Assembly: GCA_009773055.1 (NCBI GenBank)
Contig: WOUW01000035.1
Coordinates: 1 to 44,081 of the forward strand
Length of the DNA stretch: 44,081 nucleotides
Direction of reading: 5' to 3'
Source: Paracoccaceae bacterium
GTDB taxonomy: Bacteria; Pseudomonadota; Alphaproteobacteria; Rhodobacterales; Rhodobacteraceae
Every line of letters begins with the position of its first letter. Position 1 is the stretch's first letter. The notes under the pieces are model-generated. The model was not told the DNA's origin. It did no database searches and saw only the letters and a program-made list of their open reading frames with translations. Below are positions 1-7,934 of the stretch, one piece after another. Both the position numbers and the translations under genes were made by a program.

Positions 1-398
1 ACAAGGGCCCGGGCCGAAGGCTTCAGCGCATAGGCGCCGCTGCCCAGAAGCGCGATGGCCCCTTGCACGATGGCCCAGAACAGCGGGAATTCCCAGCCGC
101 CGCCTGCGTTCGAGAACGTCCAGCCGTTGCCCGAATGCACCCAGACAGCACCCAAGAGCACCGCGATCAGCGCCAGCGACACCGCGCGGGTCGCCACGCC
201 CAGGATCAGCGCAAGACCGCCGCCCACTTCGGCGAGGATCGTGAGGTATGCCAGAAAGCCCGGCAGACCAAGGCTTTCGAAATAGCCGACGGTGCCCGGG
301 ATGGTGAAGACGAAGACCTTCATCAGCCCGTGGGCGATGAACAGCGCACCACTGGCGACGCGAAGGATCAGGGCGGCGTAGTCGGAATTGGGGGTCAT
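1..398 (-). CDS. DoxX family membrane protein (3' end outside window)
   Basis: The reading frame starts at ATG 398 and runs off the left edge, so about 132 residues are visible. The protein begins MTPNSDYAALILRVASGALF and shows the DoxX layout: a first membrane helix followed by an AHGLMKVF motif, a second helix with LAEVGGGLALILG, then helices around residues 70-85 and 105-120. DoxX proteins are small four-helix inner-membrane proteins often tied to redox or thiol stress, but their biochemical role is uncertain. It is divergent from the LysR regulator at 522, an arrangement that commonly pairs a regulator with its target. The family call is secure; the function is not. Confidence 0.85.
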   Translation of the reverse strand, partial: MTPNSDYAALILRVASGALFIAHGLMKVFVFTIPGTVGYFESLGLPGFLAYLTILAEVGGGLALILGVATRAVSLALIAVLLGAVWVHSGNGWTFSNAGGGWEFPLFWAIVQGAIALLGSGAYALKPSARAL

Positions 399-521
399 GG
401 CGTGGTCCTTTCCTGCGCCGAAGTGCATGGCGCGTTTCTGATACCGATCAGGTAGACCTTGACCGTCTTGCATGAAATGGCCAACTTGCGGAATGACTAT
501 CCACAAAACGTTCCGAATTGC

Positions 522-1412
522 ATGGACCTGATCGACGAGCTGAAGGCCTTCGTTGCCACTGCGCAGACCGGGTCGTTCACGGCGGCGGCGGACCATCTTG
601 GCGTGTCGAACCGGCTGACCTCAAAGTATGTGGCGGAACTGGAAGTGCGGCTTGGCGTCCGCCTCCTCCAGCGCACCACCCGCAAGGTGGGCCTGACCCC
701 GGCGGGCGAGGATCTTCTGTCTCGCGCGCCAGCCCTTCTTGACGATCTCGACGCCCTCATCGGCGAGGTGTCCGAAGGCTCGCGCGGGTTTGCCGGGGTA
801 ATCCGGGTTTCGGCCTCGGTCACCTTTGGCGAGATGTATGTCGCCGGAATGCTGGAACGCTTTGGCCAGCGCAATCCGTCCCTGTCCTTCGATCTGCGCC
901 TGAACGACCGCCATGTCGATCTCGCCGCCGAAGGCATCGACGTCGCCTTCCGCATGGGGCGCACCGACACGCAGTCGCTGAAGGCGCGCAAACTGGGCAG
1001 CTTCCGCTCGATCCTGGTCGCAAGTCCCGTCTACCTTGCCGCCAGGGGCACCCCCCGCTTTCCTGCCGACCTTGCGATGCACGACTGCATTCTGGACACC
1101 AACCGCCGCGCGCCCCGTCGCTGGCAGTTCGGCGCGGATGGCCCCGCCGTCACGGTTCATGGCCCCTTCCAGGTGAACTCTGCCCGCGCCGCGGTCGAGC
1201 TTGCGGCAAAGGGCCGGGGCCTTGCCTATGCCCCGCGCTTTGCCGTCTACGAGGCCCTTGATGCCGGGCGCGTCGTGGCCGTCCTGCCCGATCATCCCGG
1301 AGAGACCGGCGCCCTGAACGCCGTCTATCTTGAGGGCCGCGTCCTGCCCCGCAAGGTCCGCGCGCTGATCGACTTCGCCGTCGAGGACATCAAGGCGCTG
1401 GACATTCTTTGA
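522..1412 (+). CDS. LysR family transcriptional regulator
   Basis: A 296-residue LysR-type regulator. The N-terminal winged helix-turn-helix covers about residues 1-60 (MDLIDELKAFVATAQTGSF, then AAADHLGVSNRLTSKYVAELE and LLQRTTRKVGLT). A periplasmic-binding-like effector domain starts near residue 90. I chose ATG 522 because the family normally begins a few residues before the ELKAFV segment; an in-frame TTG at 459 and ATG at 477 would add an atypical tail. No strong Shine-Dalgarno precedes 522. The gene diverges from doxX, so doxX is the likeliest target (inference from position). The effector cannot be deduced. Confidence 0.9.
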   Translation: MDLIDELKAFVATAQTGSFTAAADHLGVSNRLTSKYVAELEVRLGVRLLQRTTRKVGLTPAGEDLLSRAPALLDDLDALIGEVSEGSRGFAGVIRVSASVTFGEMYVAGMLERFGQRNPSLSFDLRLNDRHVDLAAEGIDVAFRMGRTDTQSLKARKLGSFRSILVASPVYLAARGTPRFPADLAMHDCILDTNRRAPRRWQFGADGPAVTVHGPFQVNSARAAVELAAKGRGLAYAPRFAVYEALDAGRVVAVLPDHPGETGALNAVYLEGRVLPRKVRALIDFAVEDIKALDIL

Positions 1413-1422
1413 CGAACCCGCC

Positions 1423-2439
1423 TCAGCGGCTGGAATGTCGGATCATCAGCTCGGGATGAATCATAACCGTCGCAGGCTGGCTTTGCCGACCGTCCAGCAC
1501 GTCAAGGATCAGCGCCGCGGCCCTTGCCCCGATCTCGCGCGGGAAGGGGTTGATCGTGGTCAGCGCGGGTACGGAAACCTCGGCGATCTCGTAGTCGCCA
1601 AAGCCTGCAATCCAGATCGCATCGGGCACGGCGATCCCCCGCCGCTGGCATTCGGTCAGCGCACCGAAGGCCGACAGGTCCGACACGCAGATCACCGCCT
1701 CGGTATCGGGCAGGCTTTCCAGAAGCCGCCCCATGGCCGCCGCCCCTTCGCGCATCGAAATCGGCGGAGCGCCCGCCGCGATCAGGCGTGAGGCGTCCAG
1801 CCCAAGCGCCTGCATCGCGGCCACAAAACCTTCGCGCCGGTCGGTGCCACGGGTGTCGCGGTCTGCGTCGCCCCCGATAAAGGCGATGCGGGTCACGCCC
1901 CGCGACACGAAATGGTCGATCATCCCGCGCACCGCTGCCGCGTTGGAAAAGCCCACGACATGCCCGATCGGCGCTTCGGGCAGGTCCCAGGTCTCGACGA
2001 CCGGAATGCCCGCGTTTCCCAACAAGCGCCGCGCGCGCGGCGTGTGCTTGCCGCCGGTGACCACGATGGCCTCGGGCCTGCGGCGCAAAAGCTGTTCGAT
2101 CAGCCGCTCTTCTTCGTGAATGTCATAGTCGGTGTAGCCCAGCAGGATCTGCAGGCCCCGCTCCTTCAACCCCTCGGTCAGGCCGCGCAGCGTTTCGGCG
2201 AAGTTGGCGTTGTTGATCGACGGGATGCTGACCGCAACGAAGTCACTGCGCTGCGACCGCAGGGAGGATGCGGCGCTGTCGAAGACATAGCCGATCTCTT
2301 CCGCCGCCTTGCGGATCGCGTCCCGCGTCGCCTCGCTGACCGAGGTGTCCCGCTTCAATGCCCGGCTTACCGTCATCGGCGACACCCCGGCAAGGCGGGC
2401 GACATCGGCCATGGTCGGGGCTTTGCGGGGCTGGGTCAT
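1423..2439 (-). CDS. LacI family repressor, GntR (gluconate)-like
   Basis: A 338-residue LacI-family repressor. The HTH is at about residues 10-35 (MADVARLAGVSPMTVSRALK), followed by a hinge and a periplasmic-binding-like sensor domain. The segment PVVETWDLPEAPIGHVVGFSN resembles the effector-binding stretch of E. coli GntR, supporting a gluconate-type inducer. It is the last gene of the five-gene idnO operon; its ATG overlaps the stop of the preceding small gene by ATGA. The GntR-like operator at 4951-4966 lies inside that operon's promoter, so autoregulation is likely (inference). A second GntR-like paralogue lies at 9319-10314, and which of the two acts on which operator cannot be told from sequence. 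Confidence 0.9.
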   Translation of the reverse strand: MTQPRKAPTMADVARLAGVSPMTVSRALKRDTSVSEATRDAIRKAAEEIGYVFDSAASSLRSQRSDFVAVSIPSINNANFAETLRGLTEGLKERGLQILLGYTDYDIHEEERLIEQLLRRRPEAIVVTGGKHTPRARRLLGNAGIPVVETWDLPEAPIGHVVGFSNAAAVRGMIDHFVSRGVTRIAFIGGDADRDTRGTDRREGFVAAMQALGLDASRLIAAGAPPISMREGAAAMGRLLESLPDTEAVICVSDLSAFGALTECQRRGIAVPDAIWIAGFGDYEIAEVSVPALTTINPFPREIGARAAALILDVLDGRQSQPATVMIHPELMIRHSSR

Positions 2440-2774
2440 GCGGTCGCGGTAAAACTGTGGGCCGAGGTGACGTGGTGGTGGATACGGCCAGTGAAGTGGC
2501 GAGCGAGCACCGCTTCGGTCGCGGCGCGGCCCTCCCTGCGGATCGGGTGAGACAGGAAGGCCTCGACCGTATCCATGTCCGGCCAGTCGATTGCCAGGAT
2601 CAGCGGATACTCCGGCGCGCCCTCGTCGCGGTCTTCGGCAAAGGTGACGTGGATCGCAAGGGCACCGGGAAAGCGCTGCCAGACCGGCAGAATTTCGGCC
2701 AGCACATCGCGGCGGAAGGCGTCCTTATGGCCTTCGTGCAGGGCGCCCTCGAACAGGGCATAGCGGGTGATCAT
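2436..2774 (-). CDS. Small unknown protein, possible dimeric alpha/beta-barrel
   Basis: A 112-residue protein starting MITRYALFEGALHEGHKDAF. It overlaps the upstream dehydrogenase and the downstream lacI gene by ATGA on each side, so it is surely translated as part of the idnO operon. The pattern (short beta start, a helix with a VWQRFPGALAIHV turn, an acidic loop, LILAIDWPDMDTVEAFL, then a His-rich end GRIHHHV) suggests a ferredoxin-like dimeric barrel of the EthD/ABM/NIPSNAP type. That fold assignment is an inference by eye. No catalytic residues are recognisable. A sugar-acid isomerase, mutarotase or lactone-handling role would fit the context but is not shown. Confidence 0.75.
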   Translation of the reverse strand: MITRYALFEGALHEGHKDAFRRDVLAEILPVWQRFPGALAIHVTFAEDRDEGAPEYPLILAIDWPDMDTVEAFLSHPIRREGRAATEAVLARHFTGRIHHHVTSAHSFTATA

Positions 2775-3655
2775 GACAGGTCCTTTCGCGGGCCTTTGAA
2801 GTATTCCATCAGCGCGGCCTGATCCTCGCCGCCAAGGCCTGCGGCGGTCAGCATCCGGTGGACCTCGGCGCATAGGGCGGTGAGAGGCATCGAGGTCTGG
2901 GTCAGCCGGGCAAGGTCGGCGGCCCCGTTCAGGTCCTTGACCATGTTGTCGATCCGCCCGGTCCGCCGGTAGTCCCGCAAGGCCATGCGCGGCATGTATT
3001 CCTGCAGGATCGCGCTGTCGGCGCGGCCCCCTTGCAGCGCTTTGGGGATCATCATCGCATCGACCCCCGCTGCCTCGGCCAGCGCCGTCGCTTCTGCCAC
3101 CGCAAGGAAACCAAGGCCGCACAGCACCTGGTTGATCAGCTTGGTCGTCTGGCCAGCACCCGGCCCGCCCATCCGGGTCTGATTGCTGGCTACACCGGCC
3201 AGCACCGCCTGCGCTTTGGCCACGTCTTCAGGATCGCCGCCCTGCATCAGGGTCAATTCCCCCGTCGCCGCCTTCGGAATGCCGCCCGACAGGGGGCTGT
3301 CCACCCAGCGCAGGCCACGGGCAGCGGCCTCTGCCGCCAAGGCCTTCGTCGCCGAGGGGTCGATCGAGGACATGTCGATGATCAGCGTTCCCTTCGCCGC
3401 GCCTTCCGCCACGCCCTCCGGCCCAAAGACCGCCGCCCGCACGATATGGGCCGCGTTCAGCGACAGGATCACCGCCTGTGCATCTGCGACCGCCGCTGCC
3501 GCCGAAGGCGCGGTTGTCGCCCCGAGGTCAACCAGAACGGCGACCTTGGCCGGGTCCAGATCGAACACCGTCAGCCGCGCACCCGTCGCCAGCAGCCGCG
3601 CCCCAATGGCACCACCCATGGCACCGGCTCCGATCAGGGCGATAGAGTGGGTCAT
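2771..3655 (-). CDS. NAD(P)-dependent beta-hydroxyacid dehydrogenase (HIBADH family)
   Basis: A 294-residue member of the 3-hydroxyisobutyrate/tartronate semialdehyde/L-threonate dehydrogenase family. It has an N-terminal Rossmann motif (IALIGAGAMGGAIGARLL, residues 4-21), the substrate-binding DSPLSGG segment near residue 120, and the catalytic-lysine segment GAGQTTKLINQ near residue 170. ATG 3655 is preferred over the in-frame GTG 3658 because AAGGAG lies at better spacing from it. The stop of gntK and this ATG share one base (TGATG). In a gluconate/idonate operon such an enzyme probably oxidises a sugar-acid side product, but the substrate is not determined. Confidence 0.88.
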   Translation of the reverse strand: MTHSIALIGAGAMGGAIGARLLATGARLTVFDLDPAKVAVLVDLGATTAPSAAAAVADAQAVILSLNAAHIVRAAVFGPEGVAEGAAKGTLIIDMSSIDPSATKALAAEAAARGLRWVDSPLSGGIPKAATGELTLMQGGDPEDVAKAQAVLAGVASNQTRMGGPGAGQTTKLINQVLCGLGFLAVAEATALAEAAGVDAMMIPKALQGGRADSAILQEYMPRMALRDYRRTGRIDNMVKDLNGAADLARLTQTSMPLTALCAEVHRMLTAAGLGGEDQAALMEYFKGPRKDLS

Positions 3656-4149
3656 CACGGCTCCTTGGTAAGGTGGGGCACAATCGCGGCGATGATCGCG
3701 TCCAGCGGCTGGTCGATATCCACCGCCAGTGCCTCGTCCGGCCCCGGGGACTCCAGCGTCGCGAACTGGCTGTCCAGAAGCGAGGTCGGCATGTAGTGCC
3801 CCTTCCGAGCGGCCATCCGCGCCAGAATGACCTCCCGGCTGCCGGTCAGATGGACGAACTGCACCGCCCCGCCCGCGCCATTGCGTATGCGGTCGCGGTA
3901 AGCCCGGCGCAGCGCCGAACAGCCGACGATCACCGGGGCCTCTGTCGCCAGAACCGACGCCACCCGGTCCAGCCAGGGCCAGCGGTCGGCATCGGTCAGG
4001 GGAATGGCAGCCCGCATCTTTTCCACGTTCTCGGGTGGATGCAGGTCATCGCCGTCGCGGTAGGGAATACCAAAACGCGCGGCCAGCCCTTCGCCGACCG
4101 AGGACTTGCCACATCCCGACACCCCCATGATCACGATGCGCAGGGTCAT
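3655..4149 (-). CDS. gntK: Gluconokinase (GntK/IdnK family)
   Basis: A 164-residue thermoresistant-type gluconokinase. The P-loop GVSGCGKS is at residues 9-16, followed by the diagnostic DGDDLHPPENVEKM substrate segment at about 32-45, SALRRAYRDRIR near 90, and HYMPTSLLDSQFATLE near 130. It phosphorylates D-gluconate to 6-phosphogluconate with ATP in the cytoplasm. Length matches the family. It overlaps the idnO stop codon (ATGA) and the next dehydrogenase start (TGATG), so translation is coupled. The product feeds the 6-phosphogluconate dehydrogenase at 7925-9322, and also the Entner-Doudoroff route if present elsewhere. Confidence 0.95.
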   Translation of the reverse strand: MTLRIVIMGVSGCGKSSVGEGLAARFGIPYRDGDDLHPPENVEKMRAAIPLTDADRWPWLDRVASVLATEAPVIVGCSALRRAYRDRIRNGAGGAVQFVHLTGSREVILARMAARKGHYMPTSLLDSQFATLESPGPDEALAVDIDQPLDAIIAAIVPHLTKEP

Positions 4150-4901
4150 AGCGATGCCGTGATGCCGCCATCGACATACAGGATGTGCCCGTTCACAAAG
4201 CTCGACGCATCCGACGCAAGGAAGATGCACGCCCCCTGCAACTCCTCGACGCGGCCCCAGCGCCCTGCCGGCGTCCGTTTCTCCAGCCAGGCCGAAAACG
4301 TCGGGTCCGCCACCAGCGCCGCGTTCAGCGGTGTGTCGAAATACCCCGGCGCAATCGCGTTGCACTGCAACCCATGCTTCGCCCAGTCTGTCGCCATGCC
4401 CTTGGTCAGGTTGCCCACCGCCCCTTTGGTCGCCGTGTAGGGCGCGATCCCGGGCCGGGCCAGCGCCGTCTGCACGCTTGCGATGTTGATGATCTTCCCC
4501 CGCCCCCGCGCGATCATGTGGCGGGCAACGGCTTGGCCAACGTGGAAGACGGATGCGATGTTGGTCTGCAGCAACCGCTCGAAAGCCTCTGCCGGGAAGT
4601 CCTCCAGCGGCGCGCGGTGCTGCATTCCGGCGTTGTTGACCAGAATGTCGATGGGGTGCCCCGCCGCCTCAAACGCATCCACCGCGGCGCGCACCGCCGC
4701 GTGATCCGTCGCGTCGAAGGCCAGCGCCTCGGCGCCCGGTATCCGCGCTGCGGCTGCCCCAAGTTTCCCCGCGTCGCGCCCGTTCAGCACCACCAGTGCG
4801 CCCGCAGCCGCCATCCCTTCGGCCAGCGCAAAGCCGATTCCCTGCGATGACCCGGTGACCAGCGCCCGCTTGCCCGTCAGGTCGAAAAGTTGCAGCCCCA
4901 C
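4146..4901 (-). CDS. idnO: Gluconate 5-dehydrogenase, SDR family (IdnO-like)
   Basis: A 251-residue classical short-chain dehydrogenase. It shows TGSSQGIGFALAEG (cofactor loop, about residues 16-29), NNAG near 90, the catalytic Ser in NIASVQTALARPG and the catalytic pair in YTATKG near 155-160. IdnO-type enzymes interconvert 5-keto-D-gluconate and D-gluconate. I chose GTG 4901 because GGGAGG lies just upstream and the protein then starts LQLFDLTGKRALVTG as the family does; the longer frame upstream would run through the promoter and operator. It is the first gene of a five-gene operon with overlapping codons. Substrate is assigned from pairing with gntK and idnD; another sugar or sugar-acid SDR is possible. 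Confidence 0.88.
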   Translation of the reverse strand: MGLQLFDLTGKRALVTGSSQGIGFALAEGMAAAGALVVLNGRDAGKLGAAAARIPGAEALAFDATDHAAVRAAVDAFEAAGHPIDILVNNAGMQHRAPLEDFPAEAFERLLQTNIASVFHVGQAVARHMIARGRGKIINIASVQTALARPGIAPYTATKGAVGNLTKGMATDWAKHGLQCNAIAPGYFDTPLNAALVADPTFSAWLEKRTPAGRWGRVEELQGACIFLASDASSFVNGHILYVDGGITASL

Positions 4902-4947
4902 GCCCGCCTCCCGTTCAGTTCGCTCTCGACAAGCGTCTTCGGACCAG

Positions 4948-4976
4948 TTTATGTTATCGATAACAAAGCCTGTCAA
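4948..4976 (-). promoter_or_regulatory. idnO promoter with GntR-like operator between -35 and -10
   Basis: Read on the minus strand, TTGACA (4976-4971) and CATAAA (4953-4948) are separated by exactly 17 nt. The palindrome ATGTTATCGATAACAA (4951-4966) fills the spacer and reaches the -10. It closely resembles the E. coli GntR/IdnR site, whose half-sites ATGTTA and TAACAT flank four bases. A LacI-type repressor bound here would block RNA polymerase directly. The same site lies about 40 nt upstream of the divergent gene at 5007, so it may control both directions. Confidence 0.75.
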
Positions 4977-5006
4977 GCACTCCCATGACTGCCAACGAGG
5001 ATTCAG

Positions 5007-5957
5007 ATGTCCAAGCCCCAAGTCCTGCAAGTCGGACCCTATCCCGACTGGGATCAGGCCCCTCTCGATGCCGCCTTCACCATTCACCGCTGGTGGGAGG
5101 CCGCCGACAAGGACGCGCTTCTAGCCAAGGTCGGGCCCGACATCCGTGCGATTGCAACCCGCGGTGACCTTGGCGCGTCCGAGGCGATGATCGCAGCCTG
5201 CCCGAAGCTTGAAATGATCTCGGTCTTTGGTGTGGGCTACGACGCCGTGCACCTGCCCTCCTGCAAGGCGCGCGGGATCAAGGTCACGAACACCCCTGAC
5301 GTGCTGACCGATGACGTGGCCGACATCGCCGTTGCCATGTTGCTGGCATTGGTGCGGCAGGTCGGTCCGGCAGAAGCCTGGGTCCGCTCTGGCGACTGGG
5401 CGTCCAAGGGGGTTCCCCCGCTGACCCGCAAGGTGTCGGGCACGCGGGCGGGCATTCTCGGCCTCGGCCGCATCGGGGCTGCGATCGGGCGGCGCTTGCA
5501 GGGCTTCGGCATGGACATCGCCTATTCCGCCCGCAGCCCCAAACCGGGCGCCGAAGGCTGGACGTACATTCCCGACGCCGTTGCGCTTGCCGAACGGTCG
5601 GACCACCTGTTCATCGCCCTCGCCGCGACCCCCGAGACCCGCCACATCGTCAACGCCCGCGTGCTGCAGGCCCTTGGCCCGGAGGGCACGCTGATCAACA
5701 TCAGCCGTGCCGCCAACGTGGACGAAACCGCGCTTCTGGAAGCGCTGGAAGGGGGACAGATCGCCGGGGCCGCGCTGGACGTTTTCGAAGGCGAGCCGAA
5801 CCTCAATCCGCGCTTCCTGACTGCACCCAACATCCTGCTCCAGCCCCACCACGGCTCGGGCACCATCGAGACCCGCAAGGCCATGGGCAAACTGATGCGC
5901 GACAACCTGACAGCGCATTTCGCCGGCCAACCCCTGATCACCCCGGTGCCGATGTGA
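5007..5957 (+). CDS. D-isomer-specific 2-hydroxyacid dehydrogenase (2-ketogluconate/hydroxypyruvate reductase type)
   Basis: A 316-residue D-2-hydroxyacid dehydrogenase. The NAD(P)-binding motif GILGLGRIGAAIGRRLQGFG is near residues 150-169. The catalytic triad is visible: Arg in NISRAANVDETAL (about 232), Glu in DVFEGEPN (about 262) and His in LQPHHGSGT (about 280). It probably reduces 2-keto-D-gluconate to gluconate, or glyoxylate/hydroxypyruvate as GhrB does; the operon favours the former. It is the first gene of the rightward operon, and its stop overlaps the GTG start of idnD. The start follows a moderate GAGG Shine-Dalgarno. Confidence 0.9.
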   Translation: MSKPQVLQVGPYPDWDQAPLDAAFTIHRWWEAADKDALLAKVGPDIRAIATRGDLGASEAMIAACPKLEMISVFGVGYDAVHLPSCKARGIKVTNTPDVLTDDVADIAVAMLLALVRQVGPAEAWVRSGDWASKGVPPLTRKVSGTRAGILGLGRIGAAIGRRLQGFGMDIAYSARSPKPGAEGWTYIPDAVALAERSDHLFIALAATPETRHIVNARVLQALGPEGTLINISRAANVDETALLEALEGGQIAGAALDVFEGEPNLNPRFLTAPNILLQPHHGSGTIETRKAMGKLMRDNLTAHFAGQPLITPVPM

Positions 5958-6982
5958 AGGCTATCGTCATCCATGCCGCCCGCGACCTGCGGATCGAGGA
6001 CCGGCCCGAGGACGCGCTTCTTCCCGGTCAGGTCCGTCTGCGCCTCGCCACCGGCGGGGTCTGCGGGTCCGACCTGCACTACTTCAACCACGGTGGCTTT
6101 GGGGCCGTCCGCCTCAAGGAACCGATGATCCTCGGCCACGAAGTCTCGGCCTATGTCGAGGACGCGGGCGACACCACCTTCGCCAAAGGCCAGCTCGTCG
6201 CCGTATCGCCATCCCGCCCCTGCGGGACCTGCAAGTTCTGCCTCGAAGGCTTGGCCAACCAGTGCCTCAACATGCGCTTTTACGGCAGCGCCATGCCCTT
6301 CCCGCATATCCAGGGCGCCTTCCGCGAAATCCTGATCGCCGATGCCAGCCAATGCGTCGACGCCACCGGCCTGACCCCGGGAGAGGCCGCAATGGCCGAA
6401 CCGCTCGCCGTCACTCTCCACGCCACCCGCAGGGCAGGAGACATGCTGGGCAAGCGCGTCCTCGTCACTGGCTGCGGACCCATCGGCACCCTCGCCATTC
6501 TCGCCGCCCGCCGCGCCGGCGCTGCCGAGATCGTCGCGACCGACCTCTCCGACTTCACCCTGTCGCTGGCCGCCAAAGTCGGGGCCGACCGCGTGATCAA
6601 CACCGGAACGGACCCCGACGCTTTGTCCACCTACAGCGCGGACAAGGGCCATTTCGACGTCCTCTACGAATGCACCGGCGTTGCAGCAGCGCTTGCCGGG
6701 GGCATCGCCGCCCTGCGCCCGCGCGGAGTGATCCTGCAGCTTGGCCTTGGAGGCGACATGTCCCTGCCGATGATGGCCATCACCGCCAAGGAACTCGACT
6801 TGCGCGGTTCGTTCCGGTTCCACCCCGAGTTTGCCACCGGCGTCGGTCTGATGCAGAAAGGCCTGATCGACGTCCGCCCGCTCATCACCCACACCGTTCC
6901 GCTGGCGCTGGCCGAGGACGCCTTCCGCCTCGCTTCGGACCGGACCCAGGCGATGAAAGCGCAGATCGTGTTCGCCGATTGA
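5954..6982 (+). CDS. idnD: L-idonate 5-dehydrogenase, zinc-dependent MDR family
   Basis: A 342-residue medium-chain zinc dehydrogenase. The catalytic-zinc cysteine lies in GVCGSDLHYFNHGG (about 36-50) and the GHE motif follows in MILGHEVSAYVE. The structural-zinc cysteines are in PCGTCKFCLEGLANQC, and the Rossmann motif VTGCGPIGTLAILAARRAGA is near 170. The SDLHY and MRFYGSA segments are typical of L-idonate 5-dehydrogenase, which oxidises L-idonate to 5-ketogluconate; IdnO then reduces this to gluconate. Translation starts at GTG 5954, overlapping the previous stop as GTGA. A sorbitol- or threonine-dehydrogenase-like substrate cannot be excluded. Confidence 0.88.
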   Translation: MKAIVIHAARDLRIEDRPEDALLPGQVRLRLATGGVCGSDLHYFNHGGFGAVRLKEPMILGHEVSAYVEDAGDTTFAKGQLVAVSPSRPCGTCKFCLEGLANQCLNMRFYGSAMPFPHIQGAFREILIADASQCVDATGLTPGEAAMAEPLAVTLHATRRAGDMLGKRVLVTGCGPIGTLAILAARRAGAAEIVATDLSDFTLSLAAKVGADRVINTGTDPDALSTYSADKGHFDVLYECTGVAAALAGGIAALRPRGVILQLGLGGDMSLPMMAITAKELDLRGSFRFHPEFATGVGLMQKGLIDVRPLITHTVPLALAEDAFRLASDRTQAMKAQIVFAD

Positions 6983-6987
6983 CCGCG

Positions 6988-7021
6988 TTTCGGTTTGACC
7001 GCGCGCGCGCGGTCGCCGAAA
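6988..7021 (+). repeat. Long inverted repeat between idnD and the lactonase gene
   Basis: A perfect 18-bp palindrome (6997-7014, alternating GC core) is flanked by TTTCGG (6988-6993) and CCGAAA (7016-7021), which extend the stem after a small internal bulge. It lies 6 nt after the idnD stop and 22 nt before the next start. No U-tract follows. It could be a processing or stabilising hairpin, or a weak attenuator that lowers expression of the downstream genes. Confidence 0.6.
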
Positions 7022-7043
7022 ACTGCCTGCAAGGAGACCCCCG

Positions 7044-7934
7044 ATGTCCTTTTTCGAAATCCACGACCCGGCCTTTGGTGCGTTCGTTATGGGCAATGCC
7101 CCCGTCAAGCGGCTGGCCACCGGGTTCGACTGGGTGGAAGGTCCGGTCTGGTTCGGCGACCATGGCAGCCTTCTCTTCTCGGACATCCCGAACAACCGCA
7201 TCCTGCGCTGGACTGAAGACGGGCTGACCACCTTCCGCCAGCCGTCAAACTACACAAACGGCCATACCCGTGACCGGCAGGGCCGCCTGATCAGCTGCGA
7301 ACACGGCACCCGCCGCGTCACCCGCACCGAATGGGACGGGACGATCACGACCATCGCCGACAGCTTTGACGGCAAGCCGCTGAACAGCCCGAACGACGTG
7401 ATCGTCGCCCGTGACGGCGCGATCTGGTTCACCGATCCGCATTACGGCATCGGCACGGACTACGAAGGCTTCAAATCCCCACAGGAACTTCCCTGCCAGG
7501 TCTACCGCGTCGACCCTTCGGGCCGGATCGAGGCCGTCATCACCGACATGGCTTGCCCGAACGGCCTGGCGTTCAGCCCGGATGAAAGCCGTCTCTACGT
7601 TGCCGACACCGGGCGGATGTTCAGCAGCGACCCGCAGCACATCAAGGTCTTCGACATGGCGGGCGGCAGGCCGGTGAACGGGCGCATTTTCCACACCGTC
7701 GACAAAGGCTGCGCCGATGGCATCCGCGTCGACAGCGACGGCAACCTCTGGTCCTCGGCGGGCGACGGGGTGCACTGCATCTCTCCCGAGGGGAACCTGA
7801 TGGGCAAGATCCTCGTTCCCGAAGTAGTCTCCAACATCTGCTTTGGCGGCCGCGCCAAGCACCGGCTTTTCATCACCGCGACGACAAGCCTCTATTCCGT
7901 GATCCTCAACCGCAAAGGCGACCAATGGCCATGA
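7044..7934 (+). CDS. SMP-30/gluconolactonase family sugar lactonase
   Basis: A 296-residue six-bladed propeller lactonase of the SMP-30/regucalcin/Gnl family. Metal-site features are visible: WVEGPVWF near residue 30 (the family Glu), SPNDVIVARDGAIWFTDPHYG near 115-135 (Asn and Asp ligands) and CPNGLAFSPDESRLYVADT near 170-190 (Asn then Asp). There is no signal peptide, so it should act in the cytoplasm. It would hydrolyse aldonolactones such as gluconolactone to the acid. GGAG precedes the ATG. The last 10 nt overlap the start of the 6-phosphogluconate dehydrogenase gene. Confidence 0.92.
   Translation: MSFFEIHDPAFGAFVMGNAPVKRLATGFDWVEGPVWFGDHGSLLFSDIPNNRILRWTEDGLTTFRQPSNYTNGHTRDRQGRLISCEHGTRRVTRTEWDGTITTIADSFDGKPLNSPNDVIVARDGAIWFTDPHYGIGTDYEGFKSPQELPCQVYRVDPSGRIEAVITDMACPNGLAFSPDESRLYVADTGRMFSSDPQHIKVFDMAGGRPVNGRIFHTVDKGCADGIRVDSDGNLWSSAGDGVHCISPEGNLMGKILVPEVVSNICFGGRAKHRLFITATTSLYSVILNRKGDQWP

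Noticed and set aside
5522-7231. Long antisense open frame over the hydroxyacid dehydrogenase and idnD
   Set aside because: Its product is low-complexity Gly/Ala/Arg/Val-rich with no family motifs and lies opposite two well-defined genes; high GC makes such frames common.
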